The translations under genes were made by a program, and so were the position numbers. The notes under the pieces are model-generated. The model was not told the DNA's origin. It saw only the letters and a list, made by a program, of their open reading frames with translations, and ran no database searches. Positions 43,710 through 53,141 of a stretch of 64,000 nt of DNA are shown one piece after another; position 1 is the stretch's first letter, and every line of letters starts with the position of its first letter. The stretch is from assembly GCA_934376955.1 (NCBI GenBank), contig CAKRPJ010000003.1, positions 1 through 64,000 of the forward strand, in the 5' to 3' direction. Origin of the DNA: CAKRPJ01 sp934376955 (GTDB taxonomy: Bacteria > Bacillota > Clostridia > Lachnospirales > Lachnospiraceae).

Positions 43710-44303
43710 TTATTTTCTGATGGTTTTTTTCTTTCCGGAGACCGGCTTCTTTACACTATATCCAAAGCTTCCGAGGCATTCTCCGAGTCCGTAATACCGC
43801 CCGTGGGAATACGTCAAAAGCTTTGCCCGTGAGAGATGGAAGGTATCCTTTTCATCCATGTAGGCATCATCCACATCGACTGCAACGATCTCTGCCAAGA
43901 ACATGTGATGGCTTCCCAGCTCGTCCACACGAACCACCCGGCATTCCAGATTCACTGGGCATTCCTTGATAAGCGGTACAGAAACCTTGGATGCCTTTTC
44001 TCGTGTAAGTCCGCAGTCCTTCCATTTATCGGTATCCCGGCCTGATCTCACCCCGCAGTAGTCTGTCGCATGGGCCAGCTCCTCCGTCGTCAGATTCACA
44101 ACAAATTCCCCTGTTTCCCGGAGCATGTGGTAGGAATATCTTTCCGGTCTGACACTGATGGACAGCATAGGGGGATTGGTACACACGGTTCCGGCCCATG
44201 CGACTGTGATGATATTGGAATTTCCCTCTTTATCTGCCACAGAAACCATCACTGCCGGAAGCGGATATAGCATATTTCCCGGCTTAAATTGTCTCTTTGC
44301 CAT
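43710..44303 (-). CDS. Flavin reductase-like FMN-binding protein
   Basis: A 197-residue flavin-reductase-domain protein. The N-terminal PLPAVMVSVADKEGNSNIITVAWAG and CTNPPMLSISVRPERYSY patterns are typical of the FMN-binding split-barrel family, and a basic C-terminal tail follows. The role, NAD(P)H-flavin reductase or an electron carrier, is not fixed by sequence. AGGAGG precedes the ATG. It is packed between the pyrophosphatase and aroK genes on the same strand. Confidence 0.85.
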   Translation of the reverse strand: MAKRQFKPGNMLYPLPAVMVSVADKEGNSNIITVAWAGTVCTNPPMLSISVRPERYSYHMLRETGEFVVNLTTEELAHATDYCGVRSGRDTDKWKDCGLTREKASKVSVPLIKECPVNLECRVVRVDELGSHHMFLAEIVAVDVDDAYMDEKDTFHLSRAKLLTYSHGRYYGLGECLGSFGYSVKKPVSGKKKTIRK

Positions 44304-44312
44304 ATTTTCCTC

Positions 44313-45989
44313 CTACTGCTGTAGAGCCATCATGATCTGCGGAGCCAGCTGCTTCTTTCTCGAAACAACCCCCGGAAGGCTGACAAAGCCATCCAGCTTT
44401 TCCACCTCTCCATTTTCCTCATCTGCTGTGTGGAAGGCAGTTGCAACTAACTGCTCTGCTCCCGGCCCTACACAGATAAGCTCTGTCGACTCGGTTAAAA
44501 TATTTGTCAGCATGAAAAACATCATATCGACATTATGCTGCTCGCGTGCTTTTTCCGAATATGCAAGCATTCTCGGCTTTAATTCCTCCAGCTCCTCGGA
44601 GTCTAAAGAGGTGATCTGTCCGATCCCGAAAACAGCGTTGCCCGCAGAGAAGCGTTTAAAATCCTGATAGAAAATATCCTCATCGGATTTTCCCTTCAGA
44701 TTGCTCCCGGCCGCGAACATCTTTTTCGCATATTCCTCCAACTTGATCCCGGCAATTTCCGCCAGCACCAGCGCAGCCCCCTTATCCACAGCGGTACAGG
44801 TCGGGGAGCGGAACAGCAGCGTATCGGAAATGATCGCACTGCAGAGAAGGCCTGCTGTCTTCTTATCGATCTTGACTTCATTTTCCTGATACATCTGGTA
44901 AACGATCGTTGCCGTACAGCCCAACGGCTGGTTTCTGAAAAATACCGGAGACATTGTTTCCACCGTGCCTAACCGGTGATGATCGATGATTTCACGGATA
45001 TCTGCACTTTCCATGCCCTCTACGGCCTGACTCTTTTCATTATGATCCACAAGGATCAAACGTTTTCCTTTTGCACCCAGAAGATTACGTCTAGAGATCA
45101 TACCCAGATATTTTCCATCCTCGTCTAAGATCGGGAAATCACGATGACGCTTATTGGCCATGATCTCGCGGATATCATCCAGAAAATCCTCATCCGTAAA
45201 GCTGATAATATTATCGGCAGTCATGAAGTAGCTGATCGGCATGGACTGGTTGATCAGACGGGCCGTCGTGTAGGTATCATAAGGGGTCGTGATGACGGTA
45301 CAGCCACGCTCCTGTGCCAGCTTTCTGATCGTCAGAGAAACTCCGGCGCCCTCACACACGATGATGCATCCGGCTTCCATCTCGATTGCACAAAGCTGGG
45401 ACTCATAACGGTTTCCTAAAATAACCAGATCATTTTTCTCGATATAGTTCTCCATAAGATCCGGATTTGCCGCCGCGATCAGAACCTTTCCTTTATTAAA
45501 GTATGCCTCGGAATCACCGACTACAATACTTCCCTCCAGCGTATCCAGAATATTGGAATATTTGGTGTTGGCCTTGGAAATGATGCTGCTGTCATAAAGA
45601 TCCATGTAGGATTTGGTGATATCGCCGATGGTGATTACACCCTCAAGGATCCCCTCCTCCGTCACGCAGGGAAGTGTTACAACATTGTTCTCCTGCATCA
45701 GGCTCCATGCATTTTTAAGGGATATTCCGCGGTTTACGCCCTTTGTTTCTCTTATCTCAATATCCTTTACCTGTGTTTTTACATTTTCCACCAGTCTGGG
45801 GGCTTCTACGCGAAAATGCTTTAACACATACTGCGTTTCCGAATTGACGTTTCCGGCCCGGCAGGGCTCATATTCTTTTCCCGTTATCTGCCGCTTCAGG
45901 TTGGCATAGCAGATCGCGGTGCAGATCGAGTCGGTATCCGGATTGCGATGTCCGATAACCAATGTCTTCTGCTTTTCCTGATTGTTCAT
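44313..45989 (-). CDS. CBS-domain manganese-dependent inorganic pyrophosphatase
   Basis: A 558-residue family II pyrophosphatase. The N-terminal DHH domain (GHRNPDTDS) is interrupted by a regulatory insert of CBS, DRTGG and CBS segments (about 70-300). The catalytic part then resumes with the DHHRLG motif and the C-terminal DHHA2 domain. CBS-PPases are controlled by adenine nucleotides and cleave pyrophosphate from biosynthesis. All expected metal-ligand motifs (HRNPDTD, DHH) are present. Confidence 0.93.
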   Translation of the reverse strand: MNNQEKQKTLVIGHRNPDTDSICTAICYANLKRQITGKEYEPCRAGNVNSETQYVLKHFRVEAPRLVENVKTQVKDIEIRETKGVNRGISLKNAWSLMQENNVVTLPCVTEEGILEGVITIGDITKSYMDLYDSSIISKANTKYSNILDTLEGSIVVGDSEAYFNKGKVLIAAANPDLMENYIEKNDLVILGNRYESQLCAIEMEAGCIIVCEGAGVSLTIRKLAQERGCTVITTPYDTYTTARLINQSMPISYFMTADNIISFTDEDFLDDIREIMANKRHRDFPILDEDGKYLGMISRRNLLGAKGKRLILVDHNEKSQAVEGMESADIREIIDHHRLGTVETMSPVFFRNQPLGCTATIVYQMYQENEVKIDKKTAGLLCSAIISDTLLFRSPTCTAVDKGAALVLAEIAGIKLEEYAKKMFAAGSNLKGKSDEDIFYQDFKRFSAGNAVFGIGQITSLDSEELEELKPRMLAYSEKAREQHNVDMMFFMLTNILTESTELICVGPGAEQLVATAFHTADEENGEVEKLDGFVSLPGVVSRKKQLAPQIMMALQQ

Positions 45990-46145
45990 ATCGCCTGACC
46001 ATCCTTTCTCTTTAATAATCTCTTTAACAATCTATTTACATCTTGTTCATATTTTATTCATATTTATTTATTATGCTATTTGCATAGAAACAATTATGTT
46101 TCTACCAATTAATTGGCTAAATTGCACATAGATTTTTCATAATTG

Positions 46146-46165
46146 CCCCGGTTGCATAACCGGGG
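46146..46165. other. CCCCGGTT stem-loop in the gap before the pyrophosphatase
   Basis: CCCCGGTT (46146-46153) and AACCGGGG (46158-46165) with a 4-nt loop; a strong hairpin in the 5' region of the pyrophosphatase gene. There is no T-run directly after it, so its role is unclear. The rest of the 45990-46285 gap is AT-rich, containing TATTTATTTATTATG-like sequence. Confidence 0.5.
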
Positions 46166-46224
46166 TCTCCTCATTTTATAAGCCCTTTTTACCCGTCTTT
46201 TATCAATCTTTTGTTGGAGAAAAG

Positions 46225-46262
46225 AAGCCGTACACCGTCTCATTTATATCGGTGTACGGCTT
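46225..46262 (-). terminator. Terminator of the glucokinase gene
   Basis: AAGCCGTACACCG (46225-46237) pairs with CGGTGTACGGCTT (46250-46262). T-rich on both sides, so it can act in both directions. Confidence 0.8.
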
Positions 46263-46285
46263 TTTCCCGCTCTGAATAAAGGCCT

Positions 46286-47230
46286 CTATCCGAGAACCAG
46301 CTTCGCTGCCCCATAGATACCGGCATCATTTCCCAGTGTCGCAAGTACAATATCCGCCTTCTTTGTTGCCATTGGTGACAGAGCATCGTAATACCGTTTG
46401 ATCTTCTCTGCCAGAAACGCGCCCGCCTTGGAAACGCCTCCGCCGATCAAAAATGCCTGCGGATCCACCACCATGGCGATCGACGCCATTGCCCAGCCCA
46501 GATAACGGCAGGAGGTCTCAACTGTTTCTAACGCCAGTCCGTCTCCCTTTTTTGCCTCATCCAGAACATTTTTAGCGGTAACACGCTCATAGGTTCGTAA
46601 GGCAGACGGACGCTTCTCATCTGCCGCAAGAAGTCTTTTAGCAACTCTGGCGATACCGGTCGCGGAGGCTACCTGTTCCAGACAACCGTATCCGCCACAG
46701 TTGCATTGCTCCTTCTCATCCTCGCATACATGGATATGGCCGATCTCACCTCCGACACCCTGCATTCCGGTCCAGATCTTCCCATTCAGGATGATCCCGC
46801 CGCCGACGCCGGTGCCGAGTGTCACCATAACCATATCCCTATAGCCTTTTCCGCCGCCCTGCCAGAGCTCGCCCAATGCCGCCACATTGGCATCGTTGGC
46901 ACTCCTTACCGGCATTCCTTCTAAAAGTCCGCTGAGAATATCCTGCGGATTCATTGCCTTCCAGCCGAGATTAACACAAAATTCTACATACCCATTTTCC
47001 AGTACAGGACCGGGAAGTCCCATCCCGGCACCCTCAATATCAGATATCGGGATGCCCGCCTCGGACAGCTTATTTTTGATCGAAGCTGCAATATCACTAA
47101 GGATATTCTCCCCGTTATTTTCTTTTCTGGTCGGAATCTCCCATTTGTCGATCAGCGTTCCGTCTGTCTCAAAAATGCCGATCTTAACGCTTGTTCCGCC
47201 GATATCAATTCCTATACATTTACGGTTCAT
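46286..47230 (-). CDS. glcK: ROK-family glucokinase
   Basis: A 314-residue cytoplasmic sugar kinase. ATP-binding IGIDIGGTSVKIG, glucose-binding GLGLPGPV and NDANVAALGE, and the ROK zinc signature CNCGGYGCLEQVASATG are intact. It feeds glucose 6-phosphate into glycolysis and, together with the adjacent transketolase, connects to the pentose phosphate pathway. No DNA-binding domain is present, so this is a kinase, not a repressor. Confidence 0.93.
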   Translation of the reverse strand: MNRKCIGIDIGGTSVKIGIFETDGTLIDKWEIPTRKENNGENILSDIAASIKNKLSEAGIPISDIEGAGMGLPGPVLENGYVEFCVNLGWKAMNPQDILSGLLEGMPVRSANDANVAALGELWQGGGKGYRDMVMVTLGTGVGGGIILNGKIWTGMQGVGGEIGHIHVCEDEKEQCNCGGYGCLEQVASATGIARVAKRLLAADEKRPSALRTYERVTAKNVLDEAKKGDGLALETVETSCRYLGWAMASIAMVVDPQAFLIGGGVSKAGAFLAEKIKRYYDALSPMATKKADIVLATLGNDAGIYGAAKLVLG

Positions 47231-47280
47231 GGATATTTCCCCTTTTGTCCTTAATTTCAGTCTGTATTACTTTAGTCGAC

Positions 47281-49260
47281 TTATAATTCTTTTACTGTAT
47301 TTACAACGTTCTCTACTGTAAATCCGAACTTCTCGAACAGCTTGGCAGCCGGTGCGCTGGCGCCGAAGCCCTTCATGCAGACATAGCCGCCGTCTAAGCC
47401 GACATATCTGCCCCATCCGAAGTCGGAAAGTGCCTCGATCGCCACTCTCTTACGAACATTCTTCGGCAGAACCGCTTCCTTATACTCTGCACTCTGCTCC
47501 TCGAACAGCTCCATACACGGCATGGATACAACACGTACCTTCATTCCTTCCGCTGCAAGAGCCTCCTTAGATTTTACCGCCAGCTCTACTTCAGAACCGC
47601 TTGCGATCAGGATCGCATCCGGTGTTCCCTCGCAGTCATCGATCACATAGCCGCCCTTTAAGGCATCCTTGCTGCTGCCTGCGATCGGCGCAAGATTCTG
47701 TCTGGAAAGAACAAGGGCTGTCGGAGTTTCCTTAGAAGTAACGGCAGTCAGCCATGCAGCAGAGGTTTCTGTTGCATCACAGGGACGGAATACGCGGAAG
47801 TTCGGCATTGCCCGGAGCATAGCCAGCTGCTCGATCGGCTCATGGGTCGGGCCGTCCTCTCCGACTCCGATGCTGTCGTGGGTAAGAACGAACGTAAGCG
47901 GAAGCTTCATCAGTGCAGAAAGTCTTGCCATCGGCTTAACATAATCACTGAATACGAAGAAGGTTGCAACATACGCATTAAGACCGCCGTGAAGCATGAT
48001 TCCGTTTCCGATGGCAGTCATCGCCAGCTCTCTTACACCAAAATGGATATTTCTTCCCTCCGGTGTTTCTGCGGAGAAGTCTCCGGCTCCCTTCATCTCT
48101 GTCTTATTGGACGGAGCCAGATCGGCAGAACCGCCAAACAGGTTCGGCATCTCATCCTTTAAGAGGTTGATCATCTTTCCGGAAAGAGAACGTGTTGCCT
48201 CTGCCTTGTCCTTCTCAAGCCATAATTCCTTCTTTTCGAGCATAGCCTTGGCATCTACATCCTTGTGGTACTTGTCCCACAGTGCTTCCATTTCCGGATA
48301 TTCTTCGCAATATGCAGCAAACATCACATTCCATGCCGCCTCAACATCTGCTTTTTCCTCAGCAAGTCTGGAGAAGTGCTCATATACCTCCTGCGGTACG
48401 AAAAATGCCTCCTCAGACGGCCAGTTGAGGGTCTCGCGCAGGGCTTTTACATTTTCCTCACCCAGCGGCTCGCCGTGTGCGCTTGCTTTTCCCTGTTTTG
48501 CCGGGCATCCGTAACCGATCTCTGTCTTGATCGTAATAAAGGACGGATGCTCTGTATCTGCCTTTGCAGCCTCGATGGCAGCGCCGATGGCGTCAGCATC
48601 TGTACCATCCTCCACCATGATCGTCTGGAAGCCGAATGCACGCATACGCTCCTCAACATTCTCGCGGAATGCAATATCGGTGCTTCCTTCGATGGAGATC
48701 CTGTTGGAATCATACAGTACGATCAGCTTTCCGAGGCCTAAGGTTCCTGCAAGAGAAAAGGCCTCTGAGGAGATGCCCTCCATCATACAGCCATCTCCGC
48801 CCAGTACATAAGTGTAGTGGTCTACGACCGGATAATTATCTTTATTAAATACAGCTGCAAGGTGTTTTTCAGCCATTGCCATTCCGACTGCCATACCCAT
48901 TCCGGCACCTAACGGGCCTGTTGTTGCCTCCACGCCTACGGTATGACCGTACTCCGGATGGCCCGGTGTCAGGGAGCCCAGCTGACGGAAATTCATAATA
49001 TCCTCTTTGGTGAGGCCGTATCCGAACAGATGAAGCAGGGAATAAAGAAGCATGGAACCATGTCCGCCGGAAAGAATAAAGCGGTCACGATTTGACCACT
49101 GTGGGTTTGCCGGGTTGTGGTTCATGTGATTTGCCCAAAGCTCATAAGCCGCCGGTGCACTTCCGAGCGGAAGTCCCGGATGTCCGGACTTTGCTTTCTG
49201 GATCGCGTCTGCTGATAAGATCCTTATGGAATTGATTGACAATGTGTCAATAGCCTTCAT
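47281..49260 (-). CDS. tkt: Transketolase
   Basis: A 659-residue thiamine-diphosphate enzyme of the pentose phosphate pathway, also providing erythrose 4-phosphate for DAHP synthase. Motifs are GHPGLPLGSAPAAYELW, the ThDP motif GDGCMMEGI...YDSN and the pyrimidine domain with THDSIGVGEDGPTHEPIEQL. Both halves are fused in one chain. AGGAGG precedes the ATG. A hairpin-bearing gap separates it from the DUF5711 gene. Confidence 0.97.
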   Translation of the reverse strand: MKAIDTLSINSIRILSADAIQKAKSGHPGLPLGSAPAAYELWANHMNHNPANPQWSNRDRFILSGGHGSMLLYSLLHLFGYGLTKEDIMNFRQLGSLTPGHPEYGHTVGVEATTGPLGAGMGMAVGMAMAEKHLAAVFNKDNYPVVDHYTYVLGGDGCMMEGISSEAFSLAGTLGLGKLIVLYDSNRISIEGSTDIAFRENVEERMRAFGFQTIMVEDGTDADAIGAAIEAAKADTEHPSFITIKTEIGYGCPAKQGKASAHGEPLGEENVKALRETLNWPSEEAFFVPQEVYEHFSRLAEEKADVEAAWNVMFAAYCEEYPEMEALWDKYHKDVDAKAMLEKKELWLEKDKAEATRSLSGKMINLLKDEMPNLFGGSADLAPSNKTEMKGAGDFSAETPEGRNIHFGVRELAMTAIGNGIMLHGGLNAYVATFFVFSDYVKPMARLSALMKLPLTFVLTHDSIGVGEDGPTHEPIEQLAMLRAMPNFRVFRPCDATETSAAWLTAVTSKETPTALVLSRQNLAPIAGSSKDALKGGYVIDDCEGTPDAILIASGSEVELAVKSKEALAAEGMKVRVVSMPCMELFEEQSAEYKEAVLPKNVRKRVAIEALSDFGWGRYVGLDGGYVCMKGFGASAPAAKLFEKFGFTVENVVNTVKEL

Positions 49261-49307
49261 AATTCTTCCTCCTGTAACTTTCCTTTTTGATTAATAGTTT
49301 TTATACA

Positions 49308-49331
49308 GTCAGCGGGAGCTTACATCCCGCT
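49308..49331 (+). repeat. Possible variant of the repeat leader hairpin
   Basis: GTC-AGCGGGA-GCTTACA-TCCCGCT then TCACTAC resembles the leader GTCA-AGCGGAT-ATTCGCA-ATCCGCTTCGCTAC in position and stem, but with different stem bases. It may be a compensatory variant or chance. Confidence 0.35.
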
Positions 49332-49402
49332 TCACTACCCACGTTGGGCCGGGCTCCGGAAGCATTCTTTCTGCCGTCCCCTCGACATTCCTGCTCCGTT
49401 CC

Positions 49403-50764
49403 TTACCTTAACTTGATCTCCTCCATCTTCTCACTGCCTGCAATGATCAGGGAGTTTACATGCTTCTTTCCACCACGTACACAAGAGATCGGAAAATCAA
49501 ACTGGCCCTCGAATTTTTTATTGCCGTCCATGTTATAGACTCTGCACGAATCCTCATTATACAGGATAAGTCGGCTCCCGTCAATTTTGACTCCGGTATA
49601 ATTATAATCAAATTCTACGCTGCTGACTTTTTTCCCGTCGGTGGAATACACATCCAAACGGTCGGACGCTCCCGTTGTGTTTTCTACCACCGCACCGGCA
49701 TACTTGTCCGAATAGCAGATGCTTTTGATCTCCTCCTCGACCGGAACGCTTATCACGTTCGTATCCGGGATCACATTTTTAACCGAAATAAAGGTGATTC
49801 CCTTATCGGTAAACGCCGCAACGGTCTCTGCATTGATATAGCATACTCTGGCTGCCAGCTTATCGTCAAATTCTTCTTCAAATGCCCCGATAAAACGGTT
49901 ATTGACATTCTTTCCGATCTCTGAGAAATCATAAAATGCCACTTTATTTTTTAATGCTCCGTTTTTCAGATACATGACCGACATAACGATCTGCTTTCCG
50001 TCCGGAGACAATGCGATATCCACCGGATATCCGTCGCCCGAAAGCAGCATCTTTATATTGATCCCCAGCTCCTCGCCATTTTTTTTGAAATAAAATATAT
50101 AGCTTGCTGTACTGTCCTCGACGACCGCTGCCGTTACGCCCTTTGCCGATACTGCTGCCTTTGTGATCGGAAGCTGGGTCTTTGCCACACCGGTACAGCC
50201 CTCCGGATTGCAGATATACATGTTATTGCCCTGCTGATCGGCTATCACGGCATAATCTCCGTTGACGTTGATGATCGGCGTCTTCATCTGGTAGCTCTGG
50301 GTCCAGATCGTTTTTCCGGATGCATCGATATAAGAGGCGCCATCCTTCGTATAGCGGATCATATTCTCGCCGAAAAATTCATATTTTACAAAACTGCCCT
50401 CACTGATATTCCTTGAGGTCAGGCTCTGACCCTCCGCAGCATCTGCACCTTCTGTCTCTCCTCCGTCTGCAGCAGGGGGCTCGTCGGTATAGCGCATAGA
50501 CTGCTCCCACGCCACATTATACTCCGTATATTCATACTCCTTTTGATACCGATACCAGCAGAAGCCGGTCGCAGTCAGAAACAGGGTAACAAACAGGCTG
50601 ATAAAGAGCCGTTTTTTTCTGTGCTGTGCCTGGGCACGGCGAACGATCTCCTCACTGTCCTCCTCATCATACCGGGACAAAGCCTCCTCTCTGGGAAGCG
50701 GAACGATATTTCTGCGGAGCTGTCTTTTCTTTATTTCTCTGTCCATAGAACTCATATCACCCAT
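49403..50764 (-). CDS. DUF5711 single-pass membrane protein with beta-propeller-like domain
   Basis: A 453-residue protein. A basic cytoplasmic N-terminus (~48 residues) precedes a membrane helix at about 50-71, a short Gly/Glu linker, and an extracellular domain whose regular short repeats (DYAVIADQQGNNMYIC, YPVDIALSPDGKQIVMSV) suggest a WD40-like propeller. From memory this is DUF5711, common in Lachnospiraceae; the function is not known. The start is uncertain: ATG 50764 has GGGAG only within the terminator upstream, and internal ATGs follow. It lies 87 bp after the LysM gene on the same strand. Confidence 0.7.
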   Translation of the reverse strand: MGDMSSMDREIKKRQLRRNIVPLPREEALSRYDEEDSEEIVRRAQAQHRKKRLFISLFVTLFLTATGFCWYRYQKEYEYTEYNVAWEQSMRYTDEPPAADGGETEGADAAEGQSLTSRNISEGSFVKYEFFGENMIRYTKDGASYIDASGKTIWTQSYQMKTPIINVNGDYAVIADQQGNNMYICNPEGCTGVAKTQLPITKAAVSAKGVTAAVVEDSTASYIFYFKKNGEELGINIKMLLSGDGYPVDIALSPDGKQIVMSVMYLKNGALKNKVAFYDFSEIGKNVNNRFIGAFEEEFDDKLAARVCYINAETVAAFTDKGITFISVKNVIPDTNVISVPVEEEIKSICYSDKYAGAVVENTTGASDRLDVYSTDGKKVSSVEFDYNYTGVKIDGSRLILYNEDSCRVYNMDGNKKFEGQFDFPISCVRGGKKHVNSLIIAGSEKMEEIKLR

Positions 50765-50821
50765 AAAAAAATCTCCCGGAAATGCCTATATATTTTCAGT
50801 ATACACCATTTCCGGAAGATT
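50765..50821 (-). terminator. Terminator after the LysM gene
   Basis: An AATCTTCCGGAAATG-type stem (50770-50784 with 50807-50821) with a T7 run on the minus strand (rc of 50765-50771). It directly abuts the ATG of the DUF5711 gene, whose only purine-rich site, GGGAG, is inside the stem. Confidence 0.8.
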
Positions 50822-50851
50822 CGCATTAATTACTTTTTTATTTTTGTCCCC

Positions 50852-52267
50852 TTACGGAAGAACCAGCTCCTGTCCCGCAAGAATCCGATTTTCATCCTCC
50901 AAGCCATTTAAGCGGCAGATTTCTCCAAGCTGGGTGAGATCACCATACTCCTTCCAGCATATTCCATAAAGAGTTTCTCCGGGGCCGACCTCATAAACAC
51001 GGCTTCCTTTGCCAAAACCGACAAGGCTCTGGCCCGGCTCCGCAAAACCGGCTCCTGCGGACGCTCCCGCTCCGGCTTCCGCCTCCGGTGCTCCTGCCAT
51101 GGATGATCCCGATCCGGACGTTTCCAATTCCGGCGATTCTGTAGACGCTTTTGCCCCGGATGTTTCCTGACCCGGTGCTCCTGTAGACGCTCCTGACCCG
51201 GATGTTTCCTGACCCGGTGCTCCTGTAGACGCTCCTGACCCGGATGTTTCCTGACCCGGTGCTCCTGTAGACACTCCTGACCCGGATGTTCCCTGACCCA
51301 GTGCTCCTGTAGACGCTCCTGACCCGGACGTTCCTTGATTCGGTGCTCCTGTAGACGCTCCTGACCCGGACTCCCCTTTAGCCGGCTCTCCTGCTTCTGT
51401 TGGATAAACATTTCCTTTTATTTCTTCAATTATGAAATCAGGTTCATTTGCAATTTTCTCCGCATATTCACTCCAGCCGGACATTCCCTGTGGCAGCACC
51501 GATGTCAGTACACTCTCCATTTTCTGCATCTTTGCGTAATTATTGACCAGAACGACACCACCGGCTAAGATCGCCACCGACAGGCTTCCGCAGACCATTC
51601 CCAGAAAGCTTGTCTTTCTGTGATGCAGCATTGCCTCCTCCTTCTTTACCGACATACGCTGGCGGAAATCCTTGATCACCGTTTCATGGGATCCGGTCTC
51701 CACCCGATGCACATCCTTCCGTGTTATCATATAATCCTGCATAAGCTGATTTCTCTCATAATAAATACAATGCCCCTTTAGCCTGTAAAACCCATCCTCC
51801 GATGTGACATAGACAGCTTCTTCGCCTTCCAGTCCGTGATTCAGGTACATGAGCTGATTTTTGCCGGAAAAATACTGAATATGCTGTTTCCAGTAATTTA
51901 GAGGACTGAGCTGGCTGGAAGGGCTCCCGCACAGAAACCATCCCTGTATCGTGCGATTCGGAAAGGCTTCCTCCATTGCCTGATACGCCTTTTTCCATGC
52001 AGCATCAGAAAAGCTTATCTTTTCCCCCTCTGTTTCTATTTCCTCCATCTCCAGAGCGCCGTCTACAAAAATATACGGAATCCCGTCGTGCTGCTCTGTA
52101 GTGCCTAAGAGAAGTCCTGCCCGCATGGTCTGATTTCCCGCCGGATACAACCGCTTCAGATATGTATTGACATAATCCTCCATATAAAATCGTGCCACCT
52201 GATCTGTTTCCCCGATCTGACGAATATTTTTGGGCAGCCGGGGAAACGGATTATATAGATCTCCCAT
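50852..52267 (-). CDS. LysM membrane protein with a JAMM/MPN-like N-terminal domain
   Basis: A 471-residue protein. Residues about 25-170 follow the pattern of an MPN/JAB fold (AGLLLGTTEQHDGIPYIFVD, then AMEEAFPNRTIQGWF), but the metal ligands are absent: the position of G-W-x-H-x-H-P reads GWFLCGSP, and the following Asp is Asn124. A membrane helix at about 219-243 is next, then a low-complexity segment of six 14-residue repeats (GASTGAPGQETSGS) and a C-terminal LysM domain (about 428-471). The layout suggests a cytoplasmic sensor/scaffold tied through the membrane to peptidoglycan. The MPN assignment is by eye only. A good start with a nearby purine-rich site is at 52267. Confidence 0.75.
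   Translation of the reverse strand: MGDLYNPFPRLPKNIRQIGETDQVARFYMEDYVNTYLKRLYPAGNQTMRAGLLLGTTEQHDGIPYIFVDGALEMEEIETEGEKISFSDAAWKKAYQAMEEAFPNRTIQGWFLCGSPSSQLSPLNYWKQHIQYFSGKNQLMYLNHGLEGEEAVYVTSEDGFYRLKGHCIYYERNQLMQDYMITRKDVHRVETGSHETVIKDFRQRMSVKKEEAMLHHRKTSFLGMVCGSLSVAILAGGVVLVNNYAKMQKMESVLTSVLPQGMSGWSEYAEKIANEPDFIIEEIKGNVYPTEAGEPAKGESGSGASTGAPNQGTSGSGASTGALGQGTSGSGVSTGAPGQETSGSGASTGAPGQETSGSGASTGAPGQETSGAKASTESPELETSGSGSSMAGAPEAEAGAGASAGAGFAEPGQSLVGFGKGSRVYEVGPGETLYGICWKEYGDLTQLGEICRLNGLEDENRILAGQELVLP
51127..51378. repeat. 42-bp tandem repeats in the LysM gene
   Basis: About six near-identical 42-bp units, encoding the Gly/Ser/Thr/Ala-rich linker GASTGAPGQETSGS. The first and last units have diverged. 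The block is a likely site of slipped-strand length change. Confidence 0.8.
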
Positions 52268-52344
52268 TTTTTCACCTCGCTATGATCTTGCCTGTCCTTA
52301 TTTTTCTCAAGCAAAAGTATAGCATGGGAAATCCGCAAAACATG

Positions 52345-52953
52345 TCAGATAAGGGACGGATCTTCAGAAAACTTTTCGACATACCGGTCGATCAGGCTCA
52401 TACCGAGGCAGATACTGCGGCTGATCCGATCCGCCAGTCCCATTACGATCGAAAGCCGTACACTCTGGAGAAAAATCGGATCCTCGCACACTCCTGATCC
52501 GACAACTCCCGTGATAAAGATGTCACCGACCGCCCCCAGCTCCTTTTTTACCCCCAGTCCCGGCCGCAGCTTCCCACGGCCAAGTGTGATGGAGCCCACC
52601 TGCTCCGTTCTTCCCACCGACGCATCCACTGCTATCACAACGGCCCGCTTCAGCTTATCTTCCATTTCCAGCATGCACTGCTTTAAATTTACCGCGTGTA
52701 CCGGCCGATCCAGTGTCCCCATGACCTCTCCACGGCACAGACACTGTTTCGTCAGCTTATACCCGATCAGCGGCCCTAAGCTGTCACCGGTGGAACGATC
52801 CGTCCCGATACACAGAAAGATCACCTCCGATTTTCCCGTCCTCCTAAGCTCCTCCAGAAGAAGCATCAGAAATCTTCCTGCCAGCCGCTCGACTTCAAAG
52901 CCTTCTCCTGTTTCATAATAATAGATCTCCCGTTTCCCAAGTTTCATTTTCAT
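52345..52953 (-). CDS. yyaC: Sporulation protein YyaC family (DUF1256)
   Basis: A 202-residue protein. The core FLCIGTDRSTGDSLGPLIGYKL, then VIAVDASVGRTEQVGSITLGRG and GDIFITGVVGSG, is diagnostic of the YyaC/DUF1256 family, related to the Gpr-type spore protease fold. It is found only in endospore formers, where the gene is expressed during sporulation. It is the best evidence in the window that the host forms spores. It lies 77 bp upstream of the LysM gene on the same strand. Confidence 0.9.
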   Translation of the reverse strand: MKMKLGKREIYYYETGEGFEVERLAGRFLMLLLEELRRTGKSEVIFLCIGTDRSTGDSLGPLIGYKLTKQCLCRGEVMGTLDRPVHAVNLKQCMLEMEDKLKRAVVIAVDASVGRTEQVGSITLGRGKLRPGLGVKKELGAVGDIFITGVVGSGVCEDPIFLQSVRLSIVMGLADRISRSICLGMSLIDRYVEKFSEDPSLI

Positions 52954-53141
52954 CCCGTTCCCTCCGGTTTCTATACGCTATTATAAGCGGACAGCTCTTG
53001 ATTTATACACGGGACTCACAATATTTTTGTGGCTTTAAAGCGGCAGATATGATATACTGATGACATCTTGGCAAACGTATAATGTATATGCGGACTGTTA
53101 AAGGCAGCCCGCATACCAGCTATTCTGAAAGGGGTATTACT

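Noticed and set aside
51127..51378. Regular repeats considered as a CRISPR array
   Set aside because: The units are contiguous, in frame, without unique spacers, and encode a linker. No cas genes are present in the window.
50908..51411. 167-codon alternative frame in the LysM gene
   Set aside because: It is the shifted reading of the 42-bp tandem repeats (GQERLQEH units); the LysM frame has domains at both ends.
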